From RH2-MAG17b sp050745265 (lineage in GTDB: Bacteria; Acidobacteriota; Terriglobia; UBA7540), in assembly GCA_050745265.1 (NCBI GenBank), contig JBOGKE010000105.1, forward strand, positions 62,001-126,000: a stretch of 64,000 nucleotides of DNA, read 5' to 3'. Shown piece after piece: positions 32,968 to 40,843 of this stretch. The position numbers were made by a program, and so were the translations under genes. The first letter of the stretch is position 1. The number at the start of each line of letters is the position of its first letter. The notes below the pieces were generated by a model. It did not search any database. It saw only the letters and a program-made list of their open reading frames with translations, and was not told the DNA's origin.

Positions 32968-35037
32968 CTAATCACCGGCGCGCGAACGCAAGAAGACCAC
33001 GATTGATCGTGCCTTCACGGTGTATGCAAGCGACGATACGGACGCCGGAGGATCGCTGAAATCGCCGGGTGAGGGGAGACTCGTATCAACAATCCGCGTC
33101 CAATCCTGGGGGACGCCTTCCTGAATGGTGAACGTCAGATCCTGCCAGTAAGCATTGATCATCGCATAAACGTCCTGATCGTTTTCGGAGGCGCCATCGA
33201 GGCAGAAAGCCAAGGTATGGGATTCCGGAGTGAGGTCGACCGGCCCGCCGGTTCCGTACCAGCGGATGTCGCCTCGCCAGAAGCGGCTGCGGCCCAAGCT
33301 CGGGTGAGACTTGCGAAAGGCGATCATCTTCTTGAAAAACCGGTAAACGTCCTGATTTTTGGCGAGCAAATCCCAGTCGAGCCATGTCGTCTCGTTGTCC
33401 TGGTTGTAAGGGTTATTGTTTCCGCCCTGCGTGCGCATGAACTCGTCGCCGGCCGAGAACATCGGCGTCCCGTTCGACAGGAGAAGAATCGAGCAGAAAT
33501 TCTTGATCTGTCTCCGCCGAAGCTCCAGAACCTCGGGCGGCGCGCCCCCATCGCCCTCCCAGCCGCAGTTCCAGCTCAGGTTATTATCCGTTCCGTCGGT
33601 ATTGTTGTTTCCGTTCGCCTCGTTGTGCTTCTGGTTGTAAGCGACCAGATCGTACAAGCAGAAGCCGTCGTGCGAAGTGACGTAGTTCAGACTTTGGTAG
33701 GGGTGGTGGACGTTTCTCACTACGTCCGGAAAGAGGTCATCGCTGCCGTACATGCGCATCATCAGAGCGCCGGCTTTTCCGTTGTCGCTCTTCACAAAGG
33801 AGCGCACATCGTCACGGAAGTCGCCGTTCCATTGAAGCCACGAGAAGCCTGGGAAGCTCTGCCCGAGCTCGTCGGTCGAAATGTCCCACGCCTCGGCGAT
33901 CAACCGTATTCCCGCGAAGGCGGGGTCAGCATTAATTTCGGAGAGGATCGGCGGGTCCTTCAGATTCAGCGTGCCGTCATCATTGCGCGTGAACACCGAA
34001 GCCAGATCGAAGCGGAACCCGTCCACGTGCATCTCGGCCACCCAGTAGCGCATGCTGTCGAGGATCAATTTGCGAACCAGCGGGTTGGCGCAGTCGATCT
34101 CGTTGCCCGTGCCCGTGTCGTTGCGGTAGTGAGCGCGATCCGGCTCGAGCAGGTAATATGTGGAGTTTGCCAGACCGCGGAAGCTGTACGTCGGGCCGAG
34201 CTCGTTGCCTTCCGCCGTGTGGTTGTAAACCACGTCGAGAATCACCTCGATGCCGGCCGCGTGCAGCGCCATCACCATCGATCGGAATTCGTCAACCTGC
34301 TGGTCCTCAGTCGAGCCGAACGCGTATTCGTGGTGAGGGGCGAAGAAGCTCAGGGGCATATAGCCCCAGTAGCCGCCGTCCCGGGGATCGAACTGGAACA
34401 CCGGCATCAGCTCCACTGCCGTGACGCCGAGGTCCTGGAGGTAGGGAGTCTTTTGAATCAAACCCGCGTAGGTTCCGCGCTTCCCATCGTCCACGCCGGA
34501 ATTCGCCCGGCGGGTGAATCCTCTGACGTGAAGCTCGTAAACAATCGTGTCGTGGGTGTGAATCGGGCGCTCGTCGGCGCCCCAGTCGAACTGGCCGTCC
34601 GGCGGCTGAACCAGCCCCAGCGGGGCCTTGCCTGCGTTCGAGCCGGCGCCGATAGACGCCTGGGGCGTGAAGCCGGGCGGAAAATAGACCGACTTTGCGT
34701 AGGGGTCCATGAGAACCTTCGAAGAATCGAATCTATGCCCTTGTTCGGGCGCGAACGGACCGTCAACGCGATACGCGTAGTAGCTCGCCTGGCCGACTGT
34801 CGAGGCTGGAATTCGCGCGTGCCAGATTCCTCCGGAGCGGTGGATCAGATAATCGAGCGGCTGCTCGTATACCGCGTTCACCAGGTCCGTGGCCGAGTAG
34901 AGAAGAATCGTCACTGCCGTGGCACGACCGGAGAACAGTGCGAAGTTGTAGGCCTGCTCCGCTTCGATCCACGCCACGCCTAGCGGCGTCGGGGACCCCT
35001 CGCGGGCTGTCCAGGGATTCGTGGCGCCCATTTGCAC
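32968..35037 (-). CDS. glgX: GlgX-type glycogen debranching enzyme
   Basis: 689-residue GH13 isoamylase/GlgX. An N-terminal CBM48-like domain (LGVAWIEAEQAYNFALFSG, WHARIPASTVGQASYYAYRVDGP) precedes the barrel. Catalytic blocks: VILDVVYNHTAEG, nucleophile Asp in VDGFRFDLASV, acid/base Glu in LIAEAWD, and transition-state Asp in YVTSHDGF. Removes alpha-1,6 branches from glycogen phosphorylase limit dextrin. Start could be M1 or M3. glgC lies elsewhere in the window at 57682. Confidence 0.95.
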   Translation of the reverse strand: MQMGATNPWTAREGSPTPLGVAWIEAEQAYNFALFSGRATAVTILLYSATDLVNAVYEQPLDYLIHRSGGIWHARIPASTVGQASYYAYRVDGPFAPEQGHRFDSSKVLMDPYAKSVYFPPGFTPQASIGAGSNAGKAPLGLVQPPDGQFDWGADERPIHTHDTIVYELHVRGFTRRANSGVDDGKRGTYAGLIQKTPYLQDLGVTAVELMPVFQFDPRDGGYWGYMPLSFFAPHHEYAFGSTEDQQVDEFRSMVMALHAAGIEVILDVVYNHTAEGNELGPTYSFRGLANSTYYLLEPDRAHYRNDTGTGNEIDCANPLVRKLILDSMRYWVAEMHVDGFRFDLASVFTRNDDGTLNLKDPPILSEINADPAFAGIRLIAEAWDISTDELGQSFPGFSWLQWNGDFRDDVRSFVKSDNGKAGALMMRMYGSDDLFPDVVRNVHHPYQSLNYVTSHDGFCLYDLVAYNQKHNEANGNNNTDGTDNNLSWNCGWEGDGGAPPEVLELRRRQIKNFCSILLLSNGTPMFSAGDEFMRTQGGNNNPYNQDNETTWLDWDLLAKNQDVYRFFKKMIAFRKSHPSLGRSRFWRGDIRWYGTGGPVDLTPESHTLAFCLDGASENDQDVYAMINAYWQDLTFTIQEGVPQDWTRIVDTSLPSPGDFSDPPASVSSLAYTVKARSIVVFLRSRAGD

Positions 35038-35183
35038 TCCTGCGCTCTCGCGCCTGTCCTTCGCGTGAAACTCACGCGCAGCATCTGGCCGCTGGGCTAC
35101 GCTACGCGCGCGCTGCAGGCAACACGGCGTCGCCGTTCGGTATAATGTGGCTGCGACTTCAGACTCGCGTTGAAAGTTTGTCT

Positions 35184-36080
35184 ATGGAGACTATCACCTG
35201 TCGCAGAGAACCGCAATCGCTCCGCAGAGCTTGCGCCGCGCGAGCGGCACAAGGAGTGTTCGTTTTTCTGGCGCTCGCAGGCGCGCTGATTTTTGCGCCG
35301 CACGCCTTCGCCGGGCCGCCCTTTCAGACCGATGATCCGCAGCCGGTAGAATTCCGCCATTACGAGTTCTACACGTTCGGAGCGGTTGATGGCACGCCCG
35401 CCGAAATCGATCCGACGGGTCCGGCCATCGAGTTTAACTGGGGAGCGGCGCCGCGACTCCAGCTTCACGCCGTCGTTCCCCTGGGAGCAATCCTGCCCTC
35501 GGATAGTCCGATCTATCTCCCCGCAGGCTCGGGCCCGAACGCCTACGGTCTCATCGACACGGAGCTCGGCGCGAAGTACGAGTGGCTTAAGGAAACGAAA
35601 TTTCGGCCCATGGTCGGCACGTTTACGATGCTTGAAGTTCCGACGGGCAGCTATACCAAAGGACTCGGCGTGGGAAAAGCGTGGTTCAAATTGCCTGTCT
35701 GGTTACAGAAGGACTGGGGGCCGTGGACAACTTACGGAGGCGCGGGTTACGAGATCGTGAACCAGTTTCAGTACCGGGACTTTGCTTACGAAGGCTGGCT
35801 CGTGCAGCGCGACATCGGCAAAAAGTGGACGCTCGGAATCGAAGCATTCCACCACGCACGCGAGGGGTTTGCGGCGCCGCAGAGCCAAGCCTCCACGCTG
35901 GTGGATTTCGGCGGCTACTATTACTTCAGGAAACCTGCGTTCCAACTGCTGTTCTGTTATGGGCACTCGGTCTACGGGCAGACGGAAAATTACGCCTACC
36001 TCGGGCTTTACTGGACGTGGGGCTCGAAGCCGGGTAAAGGTCTGAACGGATTTCTGGCGCACCATCTCTGGCCGCACTGA
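35184..36080 (+). CDS. Putative outer-membrane beta-barrel protein
   Basis: 298 residues from ATG 35184. Signal peptide ends about AFA in FLALAGALIFAPHAFAGPPF. The mature part opens FQTDDPQPVEFRHYEFYTFG and is a run of alternating amphipathic strands rich in Tyr/Trp/Gly, ending in an aromatic-rich region, as in small outer-membrane barrels. Related proteins are annotated only as transporter-like or hypothetical. The frame is open back to 34938 but that part overlaps glgX. A TATAAT at 35141-35146 is a possible -10, with no good -35. Confidence 0.7.
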   Translation: METITCRREPQSLRRACAARAAQGVFVFLALAGALIFAPHAFAGPPFQTDDPQPVEFRHYEFYTFGAVDGTPAEIDPTGPAIEFNWGAAPRLQLHAVVPLGAILPSDSPIYLPAGSGPNAYGLIDTELGAKYEWLKETKFRPMVGTFTMLEVPTGSYTKGLGVGKAWFKLPVWLQKDWGPWTTYGGAGYEIVNQFQYRDFAYEGWLVQRDIGKKWTLGIEAFHHAREGFAAPQSQASTLVDFGGYYYFRKPAFQLLFCYGHSVYGQTENYAYLGLYWTWGSKPGKGLNGFLAHHLWPH

Positions 36081-36099
36081 ATCTACCGCAAGTCGCGTT

Positions 36100-36507
36100 C
36101 TATTTTTTGGCTTCGCTGTGTGCGCTCGAGGGCGCGGGAGACTTCCAGGTCCAATCGCTCGCGCTCGCTCCAATCTTCTGGCGGCCCAGAGCGGTCTCAA
36201 CCGGCTGCCCCACGTAGTACTTAAAAACGTCCTCCAAGCTTCCGGACTTCAGCGGCTGCGACGGCAGGCCGCACGCTTTCGCGCCGTTCGCCAGCCGGCA
36301 GCGCTCCGAGTCGGTGGCGACCCGGTAAAGCTCGGGAGCGAGTTGCGCCAAGGGCTTCTTCGCGGATTCGAGAAAGAGGTTCGCACGCTCGCTCGTGAGG
36401 ACCTGCGGCGAGGTGGACGGCGATTTGGGCGTTGAGGCGAGTAACGGGGCCGAAATGAAAAAGGCAAGTGAGATGAGTGCGGCGCTCGTGCGCCCGGCAA
36501 CGCGCAT
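36100..36507 (-). CDS. Exported protein of unknown function (135 aa)
   Basis: Signal peptide MRVAGRTSAALISLAFFISA, then about 110 residues with a single Cys pair (SERCRLANGAKACGL) and a C-terminal segment FKYYVGQPVETALGRQKIGASASDWTW. ATG 36507 overlaps the stop of the preceding coiled-coil gene (TAATG), so translation is coupled. Not recognised. The frame extends to 36564 but the extra residues lie in the upstream gene. Confidence 0.7.
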   Translation of the reverse strand: MRVAGRTSAALISLAFFISAPLLASTPKSPSTSPQVLTSERANLFLESAKKPLAQLAPELYRVATDSERCRLANGAKACGLPSQPLKSGSLEDVFKYYVGQPVETALGRQKIGASASDWTWKSPAPSSAHSEAKK

Positions 36508-37883
36508 TAGTGTCCTCCTTCTTTGGCCAGGCACGCATCGACCTTTCCGGTCTTGCGGATGCATTCGCGCAGGCTCCCGGCGGCAGCATCTTCGGGCGCC
36601 GCGCCGGCCGCGGGCTGCGGCGCGGAGATGGCGGGAGCGGCGTCCGCGTCCGGCGTGAGCACCGCCGGACCGCTCAGCACCTTCGAAGTGTCGGCGAGGA
36701 GCTCCGACGCTCGCTGCTCGGCTTTGTAGTACTCCATCCGATCCGCAAGCCGGTCTTCATCGGCTCGCGCCTGGGCGAGGGCCGCGGCGCAAAGCGCGGA
36801 CTTCTCGCGCGCCTTGGCGGCAGCCTGCTGGAGCCGGTTTGCCTCGGCTTCGAGCGCGGCCACTTCCTGCCGCGCTTCCTGAGCGCGCGCCGTTGCCAAC
36901 TTCTCGGTTGCGCTGTCTTGAATCAGCTCCGTCTGCAGATCTTGCATCGTCTTGTCGTTCTCCGCTCCCGCCGGAAGTTCAGCGAGATTTTGGAGCGCGA
37001 TCTTGCGCCGGGGCGCTAACTGGCTGAGCTGATCGACTTCGGTCTGGGAGGAAGTCTCGATCTGCTTTCGATCGTTTACCATCGTCGCAACTTTGCTGGC
37101 GCGCTGGTCAAATTCGTCGGCGAGCGCGGCGAAATCCTGGGCTAACGTCTGAGCCGTCTGCATCCGATCCTGCTCGCCCTCGAGTTCGAGTCGCGTCTCC
37201 GCGATTCCCGCAGACCGCTGCGCCGCAGGGTCCTTCGAAGTGGATGCCTGGAGCTGTTGAAGCCGCGATTCGCGCGCTGCTTTACGCGCCGCGTAGGCTT
37301 CGCTCACCGTCGCAATGTCGGCTTCCGGCGTGGCGGGGGCGGATTTTACTGTGCCCGCAGGCGCCTGTGCGCTTGTGGCCACCGCGCTCACAGGCGAGGC
37401 CTCAACAGGTGCCGGATTGGTTGGCGTTGACGCAATTTCGCTGACGCTGCCGAGCGGCGGCGCTGCCTGGTGCCCCGGCGGCACTACGACCGGCTCGGGG
37501 GGATGGGGATGTTTCTTGCCGATGTCGGCCTCATAAAGTTGCGTCGCCGGCGCGGTTACAATTACTTGCGGAGATGCCGACTGATTGGGCGGGCTTTTGT
37601 CTTCCGAGGTAGGGCCCTCCGGCTCGGCCGTTGGCGCGGGGGAGCTAGCGGCAGCGGTCGACTCGGGACCGGGTAACACGGGAACGGGTGTTGTCGCGCC
37701 GACGGGAGCCGGATTCGCTCCGGGCGACGGGCTGGCCGGCTGCTGCCCGAAATGCGTCCAGGGCACGATCACGTGCAGGTTTGAGGCGGCCGCGGGAGGG
37801 GCGGTGGGAGTCGTCTCCTGCGCGAGAGCGGCGACAGCCACACCCAGCGCCATTACAGCCAGGACGAGCCGAAGCGCTTTCAT
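36507..37883 (-). CDS. Exported Pro-rich coiled-coil protein, unknown
   Basis: 458 residues. Signal peptide MKALRLVLAVMALGVAVAAL with AQ at the cleavage site, a Pro/Ala/Ser/Thr-rich low-complexity region (about 25-195), then a long coiled coil (about 200-385: AETRLELEGEQDRMQTAQTL, EARQEVAALEAEANRLQQAA), and a short Cys-containing tail ECIRKTGKVDACLAKEGG. The architecture suggests a wall-spanning or scaffold protein in the periplasm. Not assigned to a family. Middle gene of a coupled three-gene set. Confidence 0.75.
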   Translation of the reverse strand: MKALRLVLAVMALGVAVAALAQETTPTAPPAAASNLHVIVPWTHFGQQPASPSPGANPAPVGATTPVPVLPGPESTAAASSPAPTAEPEGPTSEDKSPPNQSASPQVIVTAPATQLYEADIGKKHPHPPEPVVVPPGHQAAPPLGSVSEIASTPTNPAPVEASPVSAVATSAQAPAGTVKSAPATPEADIATVSEAYAARKAARESRLQQLQASTSKDPAAQRSAGIAETRLELEGEQDRMQTAQTLAQDFAALADEFDQRASKVATMVNDRKQIETSSQTEVDQLSQLAPRRKIALQNLAELPAGAENDKTMQDLQTELIQDSATEKLATARAQEARQEVAALEAEANRLQQAAAKAREKSALCAAALAQARADEDRLADRMEYYKAEQRASELLADTSKVLSGPAVLTPDADAAPAISAPQPAAGAAPEDAAAGSLRECIRKTGKVDACLAKEGGH

Positions 37884-37886
37884 GGC

Positions 37887-39059
37887 TCAGTAACCCCGTT
37901 CCTGCTGGACCAGAACCGCCTGCAGCTCCGGGTCGCGCATCAGCGGATTCGCCTGCCAGTTCGGTGAAGACTCGCGCAGCGCCAGCACCAGGTTCTTGGC
38001 AATCTCCCGCTGAGCCGAGCCGGGCAGGTTGAGGCGCTTAGCGCCAGCGTAAGCCTCAACGAGCTCGTGCTCGGCTCGCTTGGGATGGGAAAGCTCCAGG
38101 TCGCAGACGCCGCGCAGATATGTCACAAAAACGCGGTCCGAGTCAGAGCGGTTTCGCACGTCAATCTTGTCGAGATCGGCTTCGACGGCCCGCGGGTCGT
38201 TTAGTTGATTGAGCAGCGCTACGACATCCGCCGAGGGTGGTACAACCGTGCCTTGCCCCCACGATCCGCCCTGCGAATCGGCATAGCTTGCGCTCTGTGC
38301 GGAAGGCTGACCCCAACGGACCGCCGGACCGGCCACACCACTGGTCTCGGGAGGATCAGGCGAATCAGGCGGGTCGGCCGGAGGAGGATCGCGGTACGGC
38401 TCGACGACCGAGGCTGGCCGCCCAAGGGTGAACTCGATCACCGTTCCCGCTGGTAGAACCAGATCCGGTCCGCGGCGGCCAACCGTCCAAAGCCCTCCTG
38501 AAAGGAGGCCCGCCGCAGCCCCAACCGGCAGTCCCAGCGGACCACCCACTGCGAAGCCCGCTCCCGCGCCGATGGCCAGCGAGGTCGTATCTACCGCGGC
38601 ATCTTTGATCAGGCTGTGATGACCGTGAAAAGTGCCTTCACGTCCGGGCCTTTTCCCGTTGTCGAGTTCCGTTGCGTACCCATCCAGCGGCACGTCAGAC
38701 CCGTCGGGCAGCGCCACTGAGAAAAGGCGCAGCCGAATGCGCGCCCGGCCGAACACGAGCCCCGCGCGCTTGAATTCGGGCATCGCCAGTCTCACCATCG
38801 AACCGGCGGGAATGGCCACGTGGCCTCGCGAGTCCAGCACATCCTGGTCGAGTGTCGCGTTGATGATGTTTCCGAAATAATGGTAATGGCTTTTCGTGGA
38901 GAGGGTGTTATCGAGCCGCACGGCCAATTGAAGGCCGGGTTCCAACACCACCCGCTGGGCCCACGCTGCCGCTGGAACCAGCATCAGGGCGACGGCGATT
39001 CCAAGCGCGGAACACACGAATGCATGCCGACGGCCCGGGTCAGGCAAGTCACTATTCAT
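37887..39059 (-). CDS. Exported beta-rich protein with VirB10/TrbI-like segment
   Basis: 390 residues with signal peptide (LGIAVALMLVPAAAWAQ). The segment LQLAVRLDNTLSTKSHYHYF - IPAGSMVRLAMPEFKRAG resembles the C-terminal fold of VirB10/TrbI-like proteins, followed by a Gly-rich hydrophobic stretch (SLAIGAGAGFAVGGPLGLPVG) and LPAGTVIEFTLGRPA, a Pro/Asp linker and a C-terminal helical domain (VEADLDKIDVRNRSDSDRVF onwards). Likeness to VirB10 is weak. First gene of the exported three-gene set; the next starts three bases after its stop. Confidence 0.7.
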   Translation of the reverse strand: MNSDLPDPGRRHAFVCSALGIAVALMLVPAAAWAQRVVLEPGLQLAVRLDNTLSTKSHYHYFGNIINATLDQDVLDSRGHVAIPAGSMVRLAMPEFKRAGLVFGRARIRLRLFSVALPDGSDVPLDGYATELDNGKRPGREGTFHGHHSLIKDAAVDTTSLAIGAGAGFAVGGPLGLPVGAAAGLLSGGLWTVGRRGPDLVLPAGTVIEFTLGRPASVVEPYRDPPPADPPDSPDPPETSGVAGPAVRWGQPSAQSASYADSQGGSWGQGTVVPPSADVVALLNQLNDPRAVEADLDKIDVRNRSDSDRVFVTYLRGVCDLELSHPKRAEHELVEAYAGAKRLNLPGSAQREIAKNLVLALRESSPNWQANPLMRDPELQAVLVQQERGY

Positions 39060-39327
39060 GGCGCACCGCCTAAGGGAGAAGGGTTGACGACCGGCGTGAC
39101 AGTAGCAGATTGCGGACCAAACGAGCTTTCGATTCGCCGGAGAGATCGGTTGTGCGTAAAGGGTTTAGATGGGCGCCGGCCGGCGAGCGGCCAGAGCGCG
39201 ATCAGTGTGTTTGGCCGATCTCGGCCACGCTGGTGCTTTTCGGCCACCCGCGGCCGCGAATTCGATCTCCGCGCCGCCTCTCCGCCACAGAGGCTGGGAC
39301 GCCAATCGCCGTCGCCGAACTCGTCCT

Positions 39328-40143
39328 TCACGCGCCGGTTTTTGCGCCGCCCGTTCCGGACTCCTGAAACGCCATGCCGCCGGCGGGAACGAGTAAGCCG
39401 CCATCGACGGGAATCCCTGCGCCGGTGATGAAGGACGCAAGATCGCTCGCCAGGAACGCTACGACCGGGGCGATCTCCTCGGGCTGGCCCATCTTCCCCC
39501 GCATGTGGGATTGGTCGCACGCGTCGATCACGCGCTGAGGATTCACGTCGAGGCTCGCCGCCCAGCGCAGCATGGGAGTATCCACGGCGCCGGGCATGAC
39601 GCAATTGGCGCGGATGTTCTGCTTCGCAAAATCGAGCGCAATGCTTCGAGTAAGTCCCAGCAGCGCGTGCTTGCTCGTCACATAATGCACCGAGTTGCGC
39701 ACCGCCGCGACCGATTGCACGGAGCCGGTGAATACGATCGATCCGCCGCCGCGCTCGATCATCTTTGGAATCACATGCTTCGCCAGCAGAAAGGCCGCCT
39801 TCAGATTGACGTTCATCACCTCGTCCCACTCCGCTTCCGTCGCCGTCGTGACGGTGCCGTAGCGCTGTATTCCGGCGTTGCTCACTAGAATGTCGATTCC
39901 GCCAAGCCGCGAAGCGATCGCGGCGGCCACCCGCCCAATCTGCGCCGACTGGCCGAGGTCTGCGGCGAAAAATGCAGCCGTTCCGCCCTTCTTCCGAAGT
40001 TCATCCGCAACGCCCTCGCCCGCGTTTGCGTCGCGGTCCACGATGGCAACAGACGCGTGGCGCCGGGCAAACTCGGCCACGCACGCGCGCCCGATTCCCA
40101 TGGCGCCGCCGGTGATCACCGCAACTTTACCCGTAAAGTCCAT
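39328..40143 (-). CDS. Short-chain dehydrogenase/reductase
   Basis: Classical SDR of about 271 residues from ATG 40143. Cofactor motif TGGAMGIG, NAG in LVSNAGIQRYG, catalytic Ser in VFTGSVQS, YxxxK in YVTSKHALLG, and VDGGLLVPAG near the C-terminus. RD after the second strand (AIVDRD) suggests NAD preference. The C-terminus is extended by about 20 residues (MAFQESGTGGAKTGA). Substrate unknown; a sugar or polyol role is plausible given nearby carbohydrate genes. Confidence 0.9.
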   Translation of the reverse strand: MDFTGKVAVITGGAMGIGRACVAEFARRHASVAIVDRDANAGEGVADELRKKGGTAAFFAADLGQSAQIGRVAAAIASRLGGIDILVSNAGIQRYGTVTTATEAEWDEVMNVNLKAAFLLAKHVIPKMIERGGGSIVFTGSVQSVAAVRNSVHYVTSKHALLGLTRSIALDFAKQNIRANCVMPGAVDTPMLRWAASLDVNPQRVIDACDQSHMRGKMGQPEEIAPVVAFLASDLASFITGAGIPVDGGLLVPAGGMAFQESGTGGAKTGA

Positions 40144-40458
40144 CTTCGCCTCCTCGCGTCTCCATCGAGGTTCGCCCTTCACGCTCCACGCGCGCCCCGC
40201 AGAGTAAAACCGCTATTGTTCACTCTCGCTGGCGGGAAATCAAGCTGACTCATCAACCGATCGATTGGCGCGCGACGATTCGGGATACAATCGAGACGGG
40301 ACTGATGCCGCGGCCAAGTAGCGCCGGCATCTTGCCGGCAGTTCCATGGGCAGGTTGCATGCGCCGGGCATACGCGCGATGCCCCAGCCGCTGCCGCCGA
40401 GACGGCGGCGCTACAACGCGAGGCGTCCCCCCATTCTGTAATCGTCAATAAGATCGCA
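40144..40458 (+). other. SDR-PilZ gap with R3 element
   Basis: 315 bases between divergent genes. Contains R3 copy 2 (40318-40414). No convincing promoter; a GATACAAT-like string lies at about 40283. Nothing else seen. Confidence 0.5.
40318..40414. repeat. R3 palindromic element, copy 2
   Basis: 97 bp from GTAGCGCCGGCATCTTGCCG to GCCGAGACGGCGGCGCTAC, with the 8-bp ends GTAGCGCC/GGCGCTAC and a GCCGGCATCTTGCCGGC hairpin beside the left end. Same design as the copy at 5561. Confidence 0.75.
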
Positions 40459-40800
40459 ATGACCGACAAAACCACGCTCCATCTCGCGCCCGAAGACGAG
40501 CGTCGCCGTTCGCCGCGCCGGCCCTTCACTGGCGAAGCGTGGCTGCACTGCGAAGGCAGGGAATACATCCTCACCGCGCGCGACGTCAGCGTGAGCGGCA
40601 TGGGCATCGCGCCCGCCTCTGAGCCCTGTTCGGGCTCAAGCGGTGCGATTTCGTTTTGCCTCGATTCCGGCGGCCTTCCGCTCGCGTGCCGCTGCCGCAT
40701 CATTTATTCGGCCGATGGCAGGGGGCTCGGCGTTGAGTTTCTCGAACTGAGCGACGAGGGCCGGACGGCTCTGAAGAATTTTGTGGACGCCGCCAACTGA
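40459..40800 (+). CDS. PilZ domain protein
   Basis: 113 residues, single PilZ domain expected to bind cyclic di-GMP. The RRSPRRPF motif (about 16-23) supplies the RxxxR-type site and DVSVSGMGI supplies the D/NxSxxG part. No other domain, so it would act as a free adaptor. Upstream ribosome-binding signal is weak. The next gene, a secreted repeat protein, follows in 43 bases and may be co-transcribed. Confidence 0.85.
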   Translation: MTDKTTLHLAPEDERRRSPRRPFTGEAWLHCEGREYILTARDVSVSGMGIAPASEPCSGSSGAISFCLDSGGLPLACRCRIIYSADGRGLGVEFLELSDEGRTALKNFVDAAN

Positions 40801-40843
40801 TCGCTGACATTCTTTTTCTGGAGCCTTTTCCACCGGAGGACTT

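Noticed and set aside
33217..34983. 588-codon plus-strand frame opposite glgX
   Set aside because: glgX carries all GH13 motifs on the other strand; the plus frame has no recognisable domain.
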